Of a stretch of 14,200 nt of DNA, positions 13,968 through 14,200 are shown one piece after another; the first letter of the stretch is position 1; each line of letters starts with the position of its first letter. The stretch covers positions 1 through 14,200 of the forward strand of contig JBJKQL010000050.1 in assembly GCA_046705265.1 (NCBI GenBank), given 5' to 3'. Source of the DNA: JAJYTL01 sp046705265. GTDB taxonomy: Bacteria > Pseudomonadota > Alphaproteobacteria > Ferrovibrionales > Ferrovibrionaceae. Under the pieces are notes generated by a model that saw only the letters and a list, made by a program, of their open reading frames with translations, was not told the origin of the DNA and made no database searches. Both the position numbers and the translations under genes were made by a program.

Positions 13968-14200
13968 ATGACGCAAGAACAGAAGATCATTCGCGCCAAG
14001 GTGGGCTTGCTTGAACTGGCGAAGCAGCTCGGGAATGTGAGCCAAGCCTGCAAGATGATGGGTTACAGCAGAGACAGCTTCTACCGGTTCAGGGAACTCT
14101 ATGACAAAGGCGGCGAGTTGGCGCTTCAGGAGATCAGCCGCAAGAAGCCGATTGTGAAGAACCGGGTTGCGCCGGAGATCGAGGCGGCGGTGGTTGAGCT
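13968..14200 (+). CDS. IS481-family transposase, N-terminal fragment
   Basis: From ATG 13968, with GGAG six bases upstream (13958-13961), 77 complete codons reach the window edge. The start MTQEQKIIRAKVGLLELAKQ continues through LGNVSQACKMMGYSRDSFYR to FRELYDKGGELALQEISRKK, the well-known N-terminal helix-turn-helix region of a widespread IS481-family transposase of alphaproteobacteria. The DDE integrase core lies beyond the edge, so activity cannot be judged. The element probably interrupted the DUF262-like gene on its left. Confidence 0.88.
   Translation, partial: MTQEQKIIRAKVGLLELAKQLGNVSQACKMMGYSRDSFYRFRELYDKGGELALQEISRKKPIVKNRVAPEIEAAVVE

Larger units (their letters stand above)
13858..14200 (+). 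mobile_element. IS481-family insertion sequence, left end
   Basis: An IS481-type transposase gene runs off the right edge. Its upstream sequence, starting about TGACAATTTGGGG at 13858, abuts the DUF262-like remnant. The exact terminal repeat and target duplication cannot be set because the other end is outside the window; the boundary could be up to about 25 bases to the left. The 110-base leader before the transposase holds an 11-base perfect inverted repeat. Confidence 0.65.

Overview
The window looks like an accessory region of a GC-rich alphaproteobacterium, probably a plasmid or a mobilizable island. The evidence is a type I-G (formerly I-U) cas operon, a Ti/IncQ-like MOBQ relaxase, a GAAC-N7-GAAC sequence matching the alphaproteobacterial LexA box, and IS630- and IS481-family transposases cut by the two window edges. 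No rRNA, tRNA or housekeeping gene was seen.

Left two thirds (about 127-9750, all on the minus strand, read right to left): a type I-G CRISPR-Cas operon. It begins with a helicase-only Cas3 paralogue (7600-9750). A gap of about 350 bases follows, holding a promoter-like site and a hairpin. Then comes a tightly overlapping block: csb1 (Cas7), csb2 (Cas5-Cas6 fusion), a full Cas3 with a C-terminal HD nuclease domain, and a 310-residue Cas8-like/'Cas3-extension' protein. The last gene, the cas4-cas1 fusion, is cut after about 105 codons by an IS630-family element that runs off the left edge. No CRISPR array, cas2 or csx17 is visible. As it stands the locus is at best an interference module without its own adaptation genes, and it would need crRNAs from an array elsewhere.

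Middle (9751-10718, plus strand): a TacA/TacT-type toxin-antitoxin pair. The DUF1778 antitoxin is intact. The GNAT acetyltransferase toxin carries a one-base frameshift in a run of five G, exactly at its acetyl-CoA-binding motif.

Right (10927-12955): a mobilization module. A MobA/MobL relaxase (minus) and a small coiled-coil accessory protein (plus) diverge from a 136-base intergenic region. That region holds a candidate oriT, with a small inverted repeat followed by an AAGTGCGC nic-like core, and a promoter whose -35 box is overlapped by the LexA-box-like sequence. Beyond lie a small hypothetical gene, a truncated DUF262-like fragment (minus), and the left end of an IS481-family element (plus) running off the right edge.

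Reading of the whole: defence genes sit next to DNA-transfer and addiction genes, and are being eroded by insertion sequences and a frameshift. The observations most worth following are the twin Cas3 arrangement with no recognisable large subunit, and an apparent oriT directly beside a putative SOS box.
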